Source: Methanobacteriota archaeon
Lineage (GTDB): Archaea > Thermoplasmatota > E2 > DHVEG-1
DNA: 14,735 nt
Direction: 5' to 3'
Assembly (NCBI GenBank): GCA_903930505.1
Contig: CAIYYQ010000307.1
Span: 1-14,735, forward strand
In this document: positions 6,605-13,505 of the stretch, piece by piece
How positions within the stretch are numbered: position 1 is the stretch's first letter
Layout of the letters: the number at the start of each line of letters is the position of its first letter
Program-made: the position numbers and the translations under genes
Notes under the pieces: model-generated
Databases searched by the model: none
Told to the model about the DNA's origin: nothing
What the model saw: only the letters and a program-made list of their open reading frames with translations

Positions 6605-6937
6605 TCGTTATCGATTTCACCTCAGGTCTTTGTGATTTGATAGAGCATCTTCTCTTAAAGCATAGATATCGTTGTCTTATCAAAGAACACAAAAAAACAA
6701 GAGATTGATATATTCTATGGGGCAAATGCAGGGCCGTTACGGCCGATATGGTTTATACATATGATTGCATATCGATATCATATTTTACCACATAGATTAT
6801 TTTATTAAAATATAAAGCAGAACGTATTTATATAATTTTCTTCGAAATAGGTTTTGCGCTTTTATACAATATTTTTCTAATAAAAAAAATGCAGGATTTA
6901 TCCCGACCTCACAGATGCTTTAGCAATTAAAAAAAAA
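6605..6937. other. Intergenic region with several palindromes and TATA-like stretches
   Basis: No protein gene is evident between the nuclease gene end and the NosD-like gene start. Candidate promoters for the - strand gene are CTTTAAGAG at about 6652-6660 and GAATATATC at 6707-6715. GGCCG-TTA-CGGCC at 6732-6744 makes a compact hairpin. ATATGAT (6759-6765) and ATCATAT (6777-6783) form an inverted repeat. A strong TATA-like TTATATAAATACG (about 6824-6836, read on the - strand) has no gene immediately downstream, leaving room for a small RNA. A T9 run right after the nuclease stop (A9 at 6927-6935 on +) is a likely terminator. Confidence 0.35.
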
Positions 6938-8143
6938 TTATTCCTCTTTCATCTTACTTAAATACACCCGTTTCGACTTCTCTAACTCTACATACTCTTT
7001 TACCGCATCTAATGCCGCGGTATCCCACTGTTTCCACAAAATGATTTTATTTAATGCCGATGTGTTCAGCTGAGAAACCTCGAGCCATTTTCCCTGGTCT
7101 TTAAGAAACTTCTCAAGTTGTACTCGTTTTCTGCTGTCCTTCTCAGGACACATATACCGTTCATAGTTTGTCACCCGCACCTTGTTCTTCGAACCGAACA
7201 CTACATCAACTTTTTCTTTTTCTGCAAACGCGATGATTGCTTCCTCCAGTTTCACCAGATCACTATCAACTTCATTGTTGAACACTTTCTGTTTATTTTT
7301 TAATTCAGCATACCGGTTCACCAGTTGCACCCCTGAGTCCTGCATGTATTCGTTTTCTGGTTTCTCCCGTATTTTATGAAGATGCGACCATTGGCTGCAT
7401 ACCGACTGATACTCACACCATTCGCATAAATACCCTGGACTTGCCTTATACTCCGATTCATCCTCTATTTGATCGATTAACTGAATCGTGTTTTGTTTTA
7501 GCTCTGCAAGTTCTTTTTCTGTTCGAGTTGAATCCACTTCTTTATCAAACTTCAGGAAATGCCAGATCAACCGTACATGTTTTACATCAGGGTACTGTTT
7601 CTTTACGCCGATCATGTACAATGCGAGTTGCCGATCAGACTGAAGATACTCAGGGAATGGCAGCCTTGAGTTTGTTTTGTAATCATGGATTTCATAATAA
7701 CCGTCTTTGGTTTCTGTTAATCTATCGATGTATCCTTGTAGTTTGTAGTTTCCTTCGGTGTCAAGTTTGATTCTGATCATTTCTTCGAGTGCTACTGTTT
7801 TTCCTTGGGTGAATGGTTGATATCGTTTGTAGTAATCATTGATGTATTTTTTTGCCATTTTCAGATAGTTTTCTGGTTTGTATTCTTTGTTTACGATTAT
7901 GATTTGGTTGTTCCAGTTTGTGTTCCATTCGTTTTCTAAAAAGGCTTGCAGTTCTTCTATGGTGTTTTCTTTTTGGTGTTGTAGGTCTCGGTAGAGTTTT
8001 TCTAGGGTCTCGTGTACTCGTGTTCCGAGGAATGCTTCGACGGTCTGTTCTTCTTCTGTTTCTACCTTGTCGATGTAGTGTAGCTTGAATTTCTGTGGGC
8101 ATTGTTCGTAGCAGCTGAGTCGGGAATGGGAATATACGGTCAT
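6938..8143 (-). CDS. PD-(D/E)XK nuclease with Fe-S cysteines (RecB/Cas4/AddB-like)
   Basis: A 401-residue single-domain relative of the RecB-type nucleases. Motifs in order: SRLSCYEQCP (C15), GTRVH with H44, GYIDRL with D140, EIHDYKT with D154 and K156, and the DRQLALY motif (Q172, Y176). These match the metal-binding and catalytic set of the superfamily (H, D, D-x-K, Q-x3-Y). C15 with C240, C243 and C249 (CEWCEYQSVC) forms the four-cysteine arrangement that holds a 4Fe-4S cluster in AddB and Cas4. A helical C-terminal part (about 260-401), rich in Lys and Glu, is beyond the nuclease core and not recognised. No helicase, cas or transposase gene is adjacent, so repair, defence or plasmid maintenance are all possible. 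A repeat array lies 75 bp upstream of the start. Start ATG 8143 matches the family N-terminus. Confidence 0.8.
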   Translation of the reverse strand: MTVYSHSRLSCYEQCPQKFKLHYIDKVETEEEQTVEAFLGTRVHETLEKLYRDLQHQKENTIEELQAFLENEWNTNWNNQIIIVNKEYKPENYLKMAKKYINDYYKRYQPFTQGKTVALEEMIRIKLDTEGNYKLQGYIDRLTETKDGYYEIHDYKTNSRLPFPEYLQSDRQLALYMIGVKKQYPDVKHVRLIWHFLKFDKEVDSTRTEKELAELKQNTIQLIDQIEDESEYKASPGYLCEWCEYQSVCSQWSHLHKIREKPENEYMQDSGVQLVNRYAELKNKQKVFNNEVDSDLVKLEEAIIAFAEKEKVDVVFGSKNKVRVTNYERYMCPEKDSRKRVQLEKFLKDQGKWLEVSQLNTSALNKIILWKQWDTAALDAVKEYVELEKSKRVYLSKMKEE

Positions 8144-8218
8144 AAAAAGAGAATGATTTCACACGTATTAACACTAATGGTATTTGAAATCCGGCAAACC
8201 CCGCAAGGGAAACTCGGT

Positions 8219-8292
8219 ATTTCCCATCTTCGTCGCCTACAACGTTTCCCATTTTCGTTGCTTTTTGTTTCCCTTTTTCTTTGTCCAATGCT
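8219..8292 (+). repeat. Repeat array D, three units with a lead-in
   Basis: Units have CCC at 8223, 8248 and 8271 (spacings 25 and 23): TTTCCCATCTTCGTCGCCTA, TTTCCCATTTTCGTTGCTTT and a degenerate TTTCCCTTTTTCTTTGTCC. The preceding CGGCAAACCCCGCAAG and AACTCGGTA match lead-ins of arrays A and C. It sits upstream of the divergent nuclease (-) and toxin-antitoxin (+) genes. Confidence 0.7.
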
Positions 8293-8377
8293 CGTTTTGG
8301 ATAGTTAGATTAAAAAAAAATCTTTTATGAGGATTTGTATGCTGATTTCATTAAAATATAAAAGTAATTTTCAATCA

Positions 8378-8438
8378 AAACTATTATATAGTTTATATGC
8401 ACATACATATATTTATGCAATTGCATGAGGTCATGTAA
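8378..8438 (+). promoter_or_regulatory. Promoter with two palindromes before the toxin-antitoxin genes
   Basis: A TATA stretch (CTATTATATAGTTTATATG, 8381-8399) is followed by a perfect 12-bp palindrome ATGCAATTGCAT at 8415-8426. This partly overlaps a second inverted repeat, CATGA-GG-TCATG, at 8424-8435. The likely ribosome binding site GAGGT (8427-8431) is inside the second palindrome, eight bases from the start at 8439. The layout fits autorepression by ribbon-helix-helix antitoxins at the transcription start, and possibly hairpin masking of the binding site. Confidence 0.5.
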
Positions 8439-8585
8439 ATGGTACGAATAACGTTTTCAATACCCGATGATGTGAAGAAAAAGCTTGATGGACGATCCGA
8501 TGTGAATTGGCCTGAGGTGTTCAAGGAGGGTTTACGAAAGAAACTTGAGACATTAGAACAATTACGCGCACGAGGTGCACTGTAA
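8439..8585 (+). CDS. 48-residue ribbon-helix-helix protein (antitoxin-like)
   Basis: A short gene with a clear GAGGT site 7 nt before its ATG. Residues 2-9 (VRITFSIP) form the single DNA-contacting beta strand of a ribbon-helix-helix domain, followed by helix 1 (DDVKKKLDGRSD) and helix 2 (NWPEVFKEGLRKKLETLEQL). It has nothing beyond the DNA-binding fold, so it lacks the extended tail by which antitoxins wrap their toxin. The next gene begins two bases after its stop and encodes a similar domain (both have a V-N-W turn), so the two look like an ancient duplication. Its role is probably to repress the operon, alone or as a mixed dimer. Confidence 0.65.
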   Translation: MVRITFSIPDDVKKKLDGRSDVNWPEVFKEGLRKKLETLEQLRARGAL

Positions 8586-8587
8586 CT

Positions 8588-8890
8588 ATGGCTTGTATTA
8601 CCGTTTCTGTTGAGAAGTCATTTAAGGAGCGTCTTGAGCGTTTTCCTTGGGTGAACTGGTCGCAAATAGGTAGAGAGGAACTCCTTAAACGATACATCTT
8701 TGACAAGTATATGAAAACAGGAAAGCTCACGAAAGATGAGGAAAAATTTTGTGAAACCATTGATTGGCATCCTGTTGATGAGTTACCATTGAAGGAATAT
8801 TTTGTAAAAAAATTAAAAAAAATAGAGAGAAAACCTCATTCAAAACCGATGACTCCTGCAGAGGCGAAGAAGTGGCTTGAAGGGTTATGA
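8588..8890 (+). CDS. Ribbon-helix-helix antitoxin of a RelE/ParE pair
   Basis: A 100-residue protein. An N-terminal ribbon-helix-helix (ACITVSVEKSFKERLERFP, then VNWSQIGREELLKRYIFDKY) covers residues 2-42. A longer charged tail follows (KLTKDEEKFCETIDWHPVDELPLKEYFVKKLKKIERK), and it ends with MTPAEAKKWLEGL. The tail is the usual toxin-binding arm. Its stop overlaps the start of the toxin gene by four bases (ATGA), so the two are translationally coupled. GAGGTG lies ten bases before its ATG, inside the end of the preceding gene. It should neutralise the toxin and co-repress the promoter at 8378-8438. Confidence 0.7.
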   Translation: MACITVSVEKSFKERLERFPWVNWSQIGREELLKRYIFDKYMKTGKLTKDEEKFCETIDWHPVDELPLKEYFVKKLKKIERKPHSKPMTPAEAKKWLEGL

Positions 8891-9165
8891 CGTTTACCAT
8901 TATCTTCTCTCGCGAACTGAAAAAGAAGATGGGTATTCTCAAACAAAAGGATAAAATAACATACGAGGCACTCCAGAAAAAAATTCTGCAGATCGCATCA
9001 TGCGACAAACTTTCTATTGAACATTATAAAAATCTCCGTGGAAATCTCAGCGATTTTCGCCGGATCCATATTGGTAGTTTTGTTTTAATTTTTAGAGTTG
9101 TTGACAATACCATTGTGTTTGAAGAATTTGAACATCACGACAATATTTACAAAACGAAAAAATAA
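8887..9165 (+). CDS. RelE/ParE-family toxin
   Basis: A 92-residue protein with the compact RelE/ParE fold. It starts with a beta strand (TFTIIFSRELKKKM), then a helical hairpin (KITYEALQKKILQIASC), then the diagnostic beta sheet YKNLRGNLSDFRRIHIGSFVLIFRVVDNTIVFEEFEHHDNIY. Conserved-type residues are R51, R58, R59, R70, H83/H84 and Y88. The Arg/His/Tyr set is closer to mRNA-cleaving RelE than to gyrase-inhibiting ParE, but the fold does not settle this. It follows its antitoxin with a four-base overlap. Expression should be limited by the upstream palindromic operator. Confidence 0.75.
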   Translation: MTFTIIFSRELKKKMGILKQKDKITYEALQKKILQIASCDKLSIEHYKNLRGNLSDFRRIHIGSFVLIFRVVDNTIVFEEFEHHDNIYKTKK

Positions 9166-9256
9166 AGTAACTTGGTAAGACAGGTTTTTTACCATCATTA
9201 CATCATTGCTCTTTGTCATGGGATCAACAAACATCATTTATTATTCATTGTTCAAT

Positions 9257-9304
9257 AAAAAAAAATTACACGGTAAGGATACGCACCTGGCATATCCCAC
9301 CGTG
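9257..9304 (-). terminator. Intrinsic-type terminator hairpin plus T9
   Basis: On the - strand, starting 16 nt past the stop of the next gene, CACGGT and ACCGTG (9299-9304 and 9269-9274) pair, with an inner GGATA/TATCC helix separated by a small internal loop. A T9 run (A9 at 9257-9265 on +) follows two bases later. This is an 11-bp stem plus U-tract, unusually bacterial in form. Confidence 0.6.
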
Positions 9305-9319
9305 AATTGATTTTACGGT

Positions 9320-9841
9320 TCAATGTACTTGCTGAAATCCTTCTGCGTAACTTGAGATATCCCACACTTGTTTTTCCTCATGAGAAAACTCATCGTATAT
9401 AATACGAGAATACGCACTGATTGTCACCACACCTTTTGTCACTAACTTCTCATTTTCAAACACAAGGATATCAACCTTATAGCTATTGTTTGATAGTACA
9501 AGTGGCAACTCAATTTCATCAGTCGAATCAGCCATAATCTTCCCAATCGTCGACGTATTTTTAAACACGGCAAGATTATCACTTGTCTCCATTACATACG
9601 CAATGGTTTTAATCGTCCCTGATTCTTTCTTCCAAAGGTTCGTCAGATACAACGTACACGTCACATTCACTGATTCATTTGTCTCACCGGTTTTTAATAG
9701 ATACGTGGCATCAACAAAAAGATGATCCACAATCTCTGATCCAAATACTCCAGAGACGAAGAGGCCGCCAAGGATAATCGCTGCAGCGGATATCACGGTA
9801 AGAAGTACACCTGCCTTTTTGGTTTTTGTTTTTATTTCCAT
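9320..9841 (-). CDS. Membrane-anchored extracytoplasmic beta-sandwich protein
   Basis: A 173-residue protein from the ATG at 9841; a GTG at 9850 is three codons further upstream. A basic start (EIKTKTKK) precedes one membrane segment or uncleaved signal (AGVLLTVISAAAIILGGLFVSGVF, about 10-34 of the longer form). The rest is outside the cell: beta-rich, with ESVNVTCTLYLTNLWKKESGTIKTIAYVMET and TIGKIMADSTDEIELPLVL, as in archaeal immunoglobulin-like domains that follow N-terminal anchors. No catalytic motif is seen and no function can be given. A TATA box (TTTATATATT, about 9871-9880) sits only 30-40 bases before the start, so the transcript is probably leaderless, favouring 9841. It is divergent from the protease gene and may share regulation with it. 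Confidence 0.55.
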   Translation of the reverse strand: MEIKTKTKKAGVLLTVISAAAIILGGLFVSGVFGSEIVDHLFVDATYLLKTGETNESVNVTCTLYLTNLWKKESGTIKTIAYVMETSDNLAVFKNTSTIGKIMADSTDEIELPLVLSNNSYKVDILVFENEKLVTKGVVTISAYSRIIYDEFSHEEKQVWDISSYAEGFQQVH

Positions 9842-9867
9842 AGGTATCACGACATATATTTATACTT

Positions 9868-9882
9868 AAGAATATATAAACG
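9868..9882 (-). promoter_or_regulatory. TATA box for a probably leaderless transcript
   Basis: TTTATATATTCTTAAG on the - strand lies about 30-38 nt upstream of the ATG at 9841. Archaeal transcription starts about 25 nt after the TATA box, so it would begin at or a few bases before the start codon. Confidence 0.45.
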
Positions 9883-10010
9883 GTTGGAAAATGTTCGGAA
9901 AACACCGAACAAAAATAGCGTGAAAACGATATAAAAAAAAATCAGATGACTCCCTCCAAACATTTATAATTGGTCTTTTATTTACAAAAACAATTGCGGG
10001 GAAATCTTCT

Positions 10011-12212
10011 ATGGTACACGCACTGATGAAAAAAAGCATGGTTTTAGGAATAGTAGTACTATTTTTTGGAGCAAGTTTCATATCAATAGCATGTGGAATC
10101 ATCACACCAAATGGAGAAAATACTTCTGTGACACCACAGGAGGCAACACTGGCTGCAGAAGCAAAAATACAGGAGATGGGGAAAAAGGGTTTTTTCATTA
10201 AAAATCAGGATGTGATAAAAGACAAAGATATGGTGTTATTCTATATTTTCACAATGGTGCCTCAAGGGTATATCATTGTTTCTGGTCAATATGATCTTCC
10301 ACCGGTGATCGCCTACTCCTTCACCAGTGATTTTGGGGCTATCGATTTTAAAACAAATCCGCTGTTACATCTGTTAAGAACAGATATTTTATATCGAATA
10401 GAATATAGAGGAAAATTACCTGTTGAAATCATTAAAACAAGGAGCCAACAATGGGCTGATGTGCTCAATGATAGGGTTCAAACACGGGCTTTCCAGCAGT
10501 GGCCTCCGGAGGGATCAACACCGACCGGCGGATGGATATTAACACTGTGGACCCAGAGCGCACCATACAATAATTTCTGTCCTTTGCTTGGAGGTACCAG
10601 GCCTCCTGCAGGATGCCCAGCGGTCGCTATGGCGCAAATCCTGAACTATCATAAAACAACAAAAAACACGGTCTTTTCTGATGCTGATGATTACTACCAC
10701 AGCTACGGTGGATATAATTTTTGGATCGATAATCAATATGCCACCTACAAGTTCCCCTCATGGCCGCAGCTCAACACCTACCTTGATACCTTGAACACCC
10801 ATTGGAATCAACCAACCACTCTCACGAACGACGACATGGCAGCACTCAACGTCGCCTGTGGGTTTGCGATGAACCAGGTTTACAACCCAAGTGGCTCAGG
10901 GACGTTTGCGGTGTCACAAGCGTACCAGGGTTATCAGCGTTTTGGGTTTACTGAATCAGAGTTGCTATACCCCTCGGATCCTAAACTTTTTGATCGGCTC
11001 TCTTCCAATATGATGAATGCACTCCCTGCGCATATCGCAGTTGTTGACCCAGGCTGGACAATAGGTCACAACATGGTGGTGGATGGATACAATACCAACG
11101 ACTATTACCATATCAACTTCGGTTGGGGTGGCTCCTATAATGGATGGTATCTCATCCCGAATGGTCTACCCTATGGACTCACGGTCGTCGAAGGAGTCAT
11201 TGTTGACATCATCCCTCATGATCATATCCTAAATTTATCGAAATTCCCCTATTATCTCTCTCAGGTTAACTCTGGTGCGATGGCTATGAAGATGATGCTG
11301 GATTACCTTATGTGGAACAGCACCACTCATCCTCAAGGACCACCCAGTGTCTACAACGAACAAACATTGTACACGAACTATTCAGGGGGCAACTGGATTA
11401 ATGGCAGTGAAATTTGTTATGGGTTGAACGCAGAAATCGATGATGAGCATCAGACCCCGCCATGGAGCTATGGGTATTATTTTGCGCCATCTGCAAACGT
11501 CAGCGCTACTGAGATATTGAAAGAGATCTGCGTGTGGTTTGATTATCCGATCGACTACTACAATGATGTACGAGTTGTGGATGTCCCGAAACCTGGTCAT
11601 ACGAACCATGTGCCTGTCGCAGTACCAATCTATGGGAATTACAGTCGCTGGGTTGTGATACGTGGGATACATACGGATATTAACGCCTGGTTACCACCAG
11701 CACAGCTCACCGTCTACGGGTTCTGGATCAATGATCCGGTCTCTGGCGGCATTGGAAACAACACCTATGTCACCGCTAGCAGGTTCCTCAGCACCTATTT
11801 CCGCGCACTCAACGTATCAGGTGATCAGTACAATGGAAAATTCCTTGCTGTGACCGACCCAAACCTTGAGTATAACCAAAACAATATTCACGATATGAAA
11901 CTCTCAATAGGGGAAACAACCCCTGCAGTGACACTAAAAGAAGTTGCACTTGTCAGATTCATAGAAAATATGAGAACACCAATACGAAATGAAGAAGCAA
12001 ACACCATCATCGTAAAAGCAGCGTTTGAACAAATCAAAAATATATTGAAAAATGATGTCCAAGGTCTTGTTTCATCGTTTGAAAAATCAAATGCTGTCGG
12101 GAAACCATTGTATAAAGATGGATGTTGGACTGTACAATTCACAAACAGCGATACTTCCATGACTGTGCTGCTTGATAAAGACTGTAAACTCCTGGAATTC
12201 TCTCTTACTTAA
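10011..12212 (+). CDS. Secreted C10 cysteine protease with a degenerate second papain-like domain
   Basis: A 733-residue exported protein. A signal peptide (about 7-29) precedes a streptopain-type propeptide (about 40-135; TPQEATLAAEAKI, GYIIVSG). The C10 peptidase domain follows (about 150-395): GGTRPPAGCPAVAMAQIL with catalytic C202, GHNMVVDGY with H353, and YYHINFGWGGSYNGWY with N369 and W372, matching SpeB. A second papain-like region (about 405-615) resembles peptidase C39-like domains: QVNSGAMAMKMMLDY has Ser421 where Cys is expected, and RWVVIRGIH has R546 where His is expected; it is probably inactive and substrate- or prodomain-binding. A C-terminal beta/helix segment (about 625-733) ends with DGCWTVQFTNSD. 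The role should be extracellular protein breakdown. A TATA-like CATTTATAAT at 9961-9970 and a GCGGGG near 9997 precede the start; Met at 10026 is an alternative. Confidence 0.8.
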   Translation: MVHALMKKSMVLGIVVLFFGASFISIACGIITPNGENTSVTPQEATLAAEAKIQEMGKKGFFIKNQDVIKDKDMVLFYIFTMVPQGYIIVSGQYDLPPVIAYSFTSDFGAIDFKTNPLLHLLRTDILYRIEYRGKLPVEIIKTRSQQWADVLNDRVQTRAFQQWPPEGSTPTGGWILTLWTQSAPYNNFCPLLGGTRPPAGCPAVAMAQILNYHKTTKNTVFSDADDYYHSYGGYNFWIDNQYATYKFPSWPQLNTYLDTLNTHWNQPTTLTNDDMAALNVACGFAMNQVYNPSGSGTFAVSQAYQGYQRFGFTESELLYPSDPKLFDRLSSNMMNALPAHIAVVDPGWTIGHNMVVDGYNTNDYYHINFGWGGSYNGWYLIPNGLPYGLTVVEGVIVDIIPHDHILNLSKFPYYLSQVNSGAMAMKMMLDYLMWNSTTHPQGPPSVYNEQTLYTNYSGGNWINGSEICYGLNAEIDDEHQTPPWSYGYYFAPSANVSATEILKEICVWFDYPIDYYNDVRVVDVPKPGHTNHVPVAVPIYGNYSRWVVIRGIHTDINAWLPPAQLTVYGFWINDPVSGGIGNNTYVTASRFLSTYFRALNVSGDQYNGKFLAVTDPNLEYNQNNIHDMKLSIGETTPAVTLKEVALVRFIENMRTPIRNEEANTIIVKAAFEQIKNILKNDVQGLVSSFEKSNAVGKPLYKDGCWTVQFTNSDTSMTVLLDKDCKLLEFSLT

Positions 12213-12262
12213 GAAGGACCATCAGAACAATAAAAAAGAAAATGTATGAGGAATGGTTCTTC
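12213..12262 (+). terminator. Inverted repeat after the protease gene
   Basis: GAAGGACCAT (12213-12222) can pair with ATGGTTCTTC (12253-12262), ten base pairs with one G-U, around a 30-nt A-rich loop. It begins at the protease stop codon. No T-run follows, so a terminator or mRNA-stabilising role is only tentative. Confidence 0.25.
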
Positions 12263-12329
12263 ACCCGGCCATCATTCAATGAATCTTAAGCCAAAAAATA
12301 CGTACCTTAATAAAGAATAACCACATTTA

Positions 12330-13256
12330 ATGATTCTTATGGTATCAAAAAAACAATTAGAACCAAAGCGTAGAAAGAAAACTGGCGTCAAAATCCTTGC
12401 GCTTGCCATCATCATTGTCATAGCACTTGTTCTTGCAGTAACAGTTCCTCCACTGTTCCAACCAAAAACCATTGAGATCGGTGATTGCACAGAAGTCGAA
12501 TATACTGGGAAATTCGCTGCAAATGGAGAAATCTTTACAACCACCTACGACGATCCAACAAATAAAACCGGTGGCATACCACACAACCTCTTCGTAAACC
12601 CCAATCAGAACCTCGCAATACCAAGCGGATGCGGAGCTACATATATACCAGCATATCTGCCTCCAAATGCTATCCGCGCGCTTGTCGGCATGAAAGAAGG
12701 AGAAACAAAAAACATCACGCTCTCGTCAGCAGAAGCATACGGTGACTGGGATACCAGCCTTGCCGTTCAATATGAATTTGGAGCATATCCAGTGAATGAG
12801 ATCTGGGACACAACTGTCGAAGGCATATCAACATCAGTATTTTCTTCTTACTTCCCTGACGTCGAATTGCTAGCAGGAACAATCTTTGATTACTGGGCAA
12901 TGTTGGGGATGGAGGGAATACTCAACGCACAAATAACGAAAATCGCCAATGATAACGTCACCTTCAAAATGCTTCCGAAAAACGGGACGACGTTTATAGC
13001 TCCTATATTTAACTGGACAGACACAATCCTTGTCACAAACAGCACCGCATTCACGATTCACTCTGACATCTCACTCAACTACACATTTGCCTTTCAGGAC
13101 CCTAACAGTAACGAAACGGTGTATGGGAAGGTTATCAGCGTGAATGAAACCGAAGCAACATTCGCATTAAATGTAATTGCGCCATCCATTGAATTCGTCG
13201 GCCAGAGTCTTACGTATGAACTCAAGGTTGTGAAAATCACCAAAACAGCTCATTAA
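12330..13256 (+). CDS. Membrane-anchored FKBP-type peptidyl-prolyl isomerase
   Basis: A 308-residue protein. A basic start (KRRKK) precedes one membrane anchor (about 19-42, VKILALAIIIVIALVLAVTV), placing the rest outside. Residues about 47-145 carry the FKBP signature: GDCTEVEYTGKF, NGEIFTTTYDD, RALVGMKEGETKNITL, SSAEAYGDWD. The layout is that of archaeal long FKBP/SlyD-like isomerases. Beyond about 150, the beta-rich part (DVELLAGTIFDYWAM, NVTFKMLPKNGTTF, FVGQSLTYELKVVKITKT) contains an FKBP-like second half as in SlyD-type enzymes with an insert domain. It should help fold exported proteins such as the protease upstream. A second Met at 12339 would fit a leaderless start from an A/T-rich stretch near 12293-12315. 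The family is firm; activity is unproven. Confidence 0.75.
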   Translation: MILMVSKKQLEPKRRKKTGVKILALAIIIVIALVLAVTVPPLFQPKTIEIGDCTEVEYTGKFAANGEIFTTTYDDPTNKTGGIPHNLFVNPNQNLAIPSGCGATYIPAYLPPNAIRALVGMKEGETKNITLSSAEAYGDWDTSLAVQYEFGAYPVNEIWDTTVEGISTSVFSSYFPDVELLAGTIFDYWAMLGMEGILNAQITKIANDNVTFKMLPKNGTTFIAPIFNWTDTILVTNSTAFTIHSDISLNYTFAFQDPNSNETVYGKVISVNETEATFALNVIAPSIEFVGQSLTYELKVVKITKTAH

Positions 13257-13505
13257 AAATGCTGAAAAAACAAAATTTTTTACTAAAAAAAACGATGCAA
13301 AAACCCTTGCATTGTTTTCAACCGATTCATAGACACCAACGTACCCTTAATCTGAATATCCTGTTTCTCGGTCATCTAAAACGACGTCTTTTGACAAAGC
13401 CATGAACCACAATGTTTTCATACAGGTAAAGAATTGCAGTTAAACACGATAAATTCTTGAAATCAAAACAAGAGAACACACGCCTTTGGGGGAGATGAAA
13501 TCCAT
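13257..13505. other. Intergenic region with terminator hairpin and leader of the hydro-lyase gene
   Basis: No gene is seen. A T6 run (about 13276-13281) and the hairpin CGATGCAA-aaaccc-TTGCATTG (13293-13314) followed by TTTTC fit termination of the isomerase gene. Close to the right end, GGAGATGA (13491-13498) is a good ribosome binding site seven bases before the ATG at 13506. The ATG inside that site (13495) is out of frame. No strong TATA box is visible in the middle of the region. Confidence 0.4.

Noticed and set aside
7836..8288. 150-codon frame overlapping the nuclease gene on the same strand
   Set aside because: It runs out of frame through the nuclease start and array D; the Arg/Thr-rich product is a shadow of the real gene.
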